Positions 62,412 through 64,000 of a stretch of DNA of 64,000 bases are shown piece after piece (position 1 is the first letter of the stretch; each line of letters begins with the position of its first letter). A model generated the notes under the pieces. The model saw only the letters and a program-made list of their open reading frames with translations, had not been told where the DNA came from and did not search any database. Position numbers and translations under genes: made by a program. Origin of the DNA: Ruania alba (GTDB lineage: Bacteria > Actinomycetota > Actinomycetes > Actinomycetales > Beutenbergiaceae); contig NZ_FNTX01000002.1 of the NCBI RefSeq assembly GCF_900105765.1, positions 186,001-250,000 on the forward strand, given 5' to 3'.

Positions 62412-64000
62412 TCAATTGATCTTCACGACGGCGCCACTGACCTCGGTGCTGGCGCTGCCCTTGATCACTGTGGTCGTCCCGGTCACGACCGCACGAGTCT
62501 TCGCGGACGCCTCGAACGTCGTCGACGCCTTCGCTTCGACGTCCATGCCTTCGAGGGTCAGCGACTGCTTCGCCTTCATCGTGATGCTCGCGGCGTTGAT
62601 CGTGAGATTCCCCCTCCCGTCGAACGTGAGCGACGCGGCACCGGAGCCCTCACCCGAGGTGATCACCAGTGGCGTCTCGGCAGCGTGGATCTCCGTCTTG
62701 TCCTTGCCGATCCGCACATAGCTGCGATCGCCGGCCAGCGCCATCCGCACGTACTGCTCCGCATCCGCCTTCCCGTCTGCGATCTCGATCCGATGACCTT
62801 CCCGGGAGACGAAGTAGCGGGTCGTCACCTCAGAACTGTTCGGGGCGAGCGCCGGTGTGGGGACGGTGCTCTGCTTCCCGAACAGCCCGCCGAGGACGAC
62901 CGGCCGGCGCACGTCCCCGTCCTCGAACGCGAGGAGCACCTCATCGCCCACCTCGGGGAGCACCACCAAGCCCCGGTCGGGACCGGCGCCGAGAGAGAGC
63001 ACCCGGGCCCAGGACGAGGATGCCGAGTCCGAGACGCCTTCGAGCGCCACCCGGACCCGGCCGCGCTGGTCCGGGTCGTTGATGTTGTCGACCCGTGCGA
63101 CCGTGATCCCGGTGTGCCGCAGGCTCGAGGCCGACGGCGGAGCGCGCCACGGATCGGTGAGCCGAACCGGTGGCCGGTCCCCCACCACGAAGGTGGTGCG
63201 CAGCGAGGTGGCGTCGACCTGGTGCGAGACCTCACGCACGTAGTAGGTCCCGTCCGCGCTGCCCGCGGACCGGATGGTGACCAGCCCTCCCGGCCGTAGC
63301 CCCGGTATGAAAGAGCCCTTCCCTCTCCCGCTGACCCGGCCGGCAGCTGCCGCCAGCCCGCCGGCCACCTCCTTCGCCTCCGCTTCGGTCATGGACAGTT
63401 GCCGGGTCGCCAGCACCGGGGCCGACTTTCCGCCGTCGACCGGTGCGAAACCATTGCGATCGCCCGGGGTTCTGGTAGTCGCGCGCCCGGTCACACTCCG
63501 CTGCCGCTCGGGGTCCCAACCCCGGACCGTGAAGCTGCTCGGCCCGGTCTCCTCGCGCCGGACAGCGAAGCCAATCAGCTCCACGCCGAGGTCCAGGATG
63601 GGCGCCTCACCCGCCCAGGGTGCCGATCCCGAGACGGGCCAGACCGCGAACCGTTCCTCGAGCACAGCCCAGTCGCAGCCCAGCCTGCCCGCGATCTCAT
63701 CCACGAGGCCGAGCCGGGAGTCGGCCCGGAACGCCCACGCGTGGGTGCCGCCAGGCACATCGACGTCGGCACGCAGCCCCGCCCCCTGAACCGTCGAACG
63801 GATGATGTCGGCGTCGGACATCTTCTGGTGCGTGGTCACGGCACGATCGCGGGAGAGGTCATAGGCCTGGTCATGCACGGTGGCGGTCACGGTCGCGCCG
63901 CGGTCGGTCGCCTCGAGCTCGACACCGGTCACGGTGCCGGAGAACACGACCTGAGCGGGCGAGACCGATGAGATCGTCACCGTCTTTCCCAGCTCGACGA
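62412..64000 (-). CDS. VgrG/gpV-like spike protein (5' part outside window)
   Basis: The frame stays open to the right edge, so at least 529 residues are shown and the true start is beyond 64,000. The gpD-like domain is followed by the gp5 OB-fold (ITVARVDNINDPDQRGRVRV, SSSWARVLSLGAGPDRGLVV, VGDEVLLAFEDGDVRRPVVL) and a C-terminal triple beta-helix of short repeats (ISTMKAKQSLTLEG-type; TTFEASAKTRAVVTGTTTV). It should form the puncturing spike tipped by the PAAR-like protein. It precedes gp25, gpJ and tail protein I in the same operon. Confidence 0.9.
   Translation of the reverse strand, partial: VELGKTVTISSVSPAQVVFSGTVTGVELEATDRGATVTATVHDQAYDLSRDRAVTTHQKMSDADIIRSTVQGAGLRADVDVPGGTHAWAFRADSRLGLVDEIAGRLGCDWAVLEERFAVWPVSGSAPWAGEAPILDLGVELIGFAVRREETGPSSFTVRGWDPERQRSVTGRATTRTPGDRNGFAPVDGGKSAPVLATRQLSMTEAEAKEVAGGLAAAAGRVSGRGKGSFIPGLRPGGLVTIRSAGSADGTYYVREVSHQVDATSLRTTFVVGDRPPVRLTDPWRAPPSASSLRHTGITVARVDNINDPDQRGRVRVALEGVSDSASSSWARVLSLGAGPDRGLVVLPEVGDEVLLAFEDGDVRRPVVLGGLFGKQSTVPTPALAPNSSEVTTRYFVSREGHRIEIADGKADAEQYVRMALAGDRSYVRIGKDKTEIHAAETPLVITSGEGSGAASLTFDGRGNLTINAASITMKAKQSLTLEGMDVEAKASTTFEASAKTRAVVTGTTTVIKGSASTEVSGAVVKIN

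Noticed and set aside
41895-64000. Prophage tail module
   Set aside because: Presence of AAA+ ATPase, DUF4157, DUF4255 and DUF4280, and absence of head, terminase, lysis and integrase genes in view, favour an eCIS; still open at the right edge.

Overview
The window is high-GC, gene-dense DNA from an actinomycete. Evidence: many ATGA, GTGA and TGATG stop/start overlaps, GTG starts, two apparently leaderless promoters, Gly/Ala-rich lipoproteins, actinobacterial families (DUF4349, septum-formation, LpqN-like) and three carbohydrate ABC-uptake operons. The mix resembles Micrococcales such as Ruania or Beutenbergia; that placement is inference. I see no rRNA, tRNA, transposase or cas gene.

Region 1 (1-24.7 kb) is accessory metabolism: an ArsR/AHSA1/DinB-like operon; a YtrA-type GntR regulator with an ABC exporter; a LacI-controlled sugar cassette (binding protein, two permeases, GH3 glycosidase) lying between two ~120-bp diverged copies of one intergenic region; a GH13 enzyme; a MazEF-like pair; an SDR; five 51-bp hairpin repeats; a flavodoxin-like reductase with an HxlR regulator; an arsenic operon (acr3, an ArsR-ArsC fusion, arsC); and a sulfatase/ABC/MurQ-like operon whose binding-protein gene is frameshifted.

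Region 2 (24.7-41.8 kb) holds a seven-gene minus-strand operon (creatininase-family amidohydrolase, two permeases, binding protein, an unrecognised protein, RidA, GntR/FCD regulator), a GH89 alpha-N-acetylglucosaminidase with a Gfo/Idh oxidoreductase and a two-module Lrp-like regulator, an SGNH hydrolase, a TetR regulator separated from a probable target (FAD monooxygenase) by the relic of a second MazEF-like module, and two envelope lipoproteins. The glycosidases, sulfatase and transporters suggest foraging on complex amino-sugar or sulfated glycans.

Region 3 (41.9-64 kb, running off the right edge) is a contractile injection system (extracellular CIS, Afp/PVC-like) locus: a PAAR-like tip protein, a DUF4157 zinc-metalloprotease-type effector with a possible chaperone, the AAA+ ATPase, a DUF4255 terminal protein, a zinc-ribbon membrane protein, a tail protein I homologue, a gpJ-type baseplate protein, gp25 and a VgrG-like spike. 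Sheath and tube genes are not in the window and probably lie beyond 64,000. Two features stand out: three large paralogous single-pass membrane proteins (743, 844, 1949 aa) with Ig-like N-termini and long arrays of carboxypeptidase-regulatory-like beta domains, and a 17-nt motif (GTAG-N4-TACCGATGC) repeated upstream of three transcripts of the locus with nearly constant spacing to a possible -10 element. I infer a co-regulated, possibly membrane-tethered injection system.
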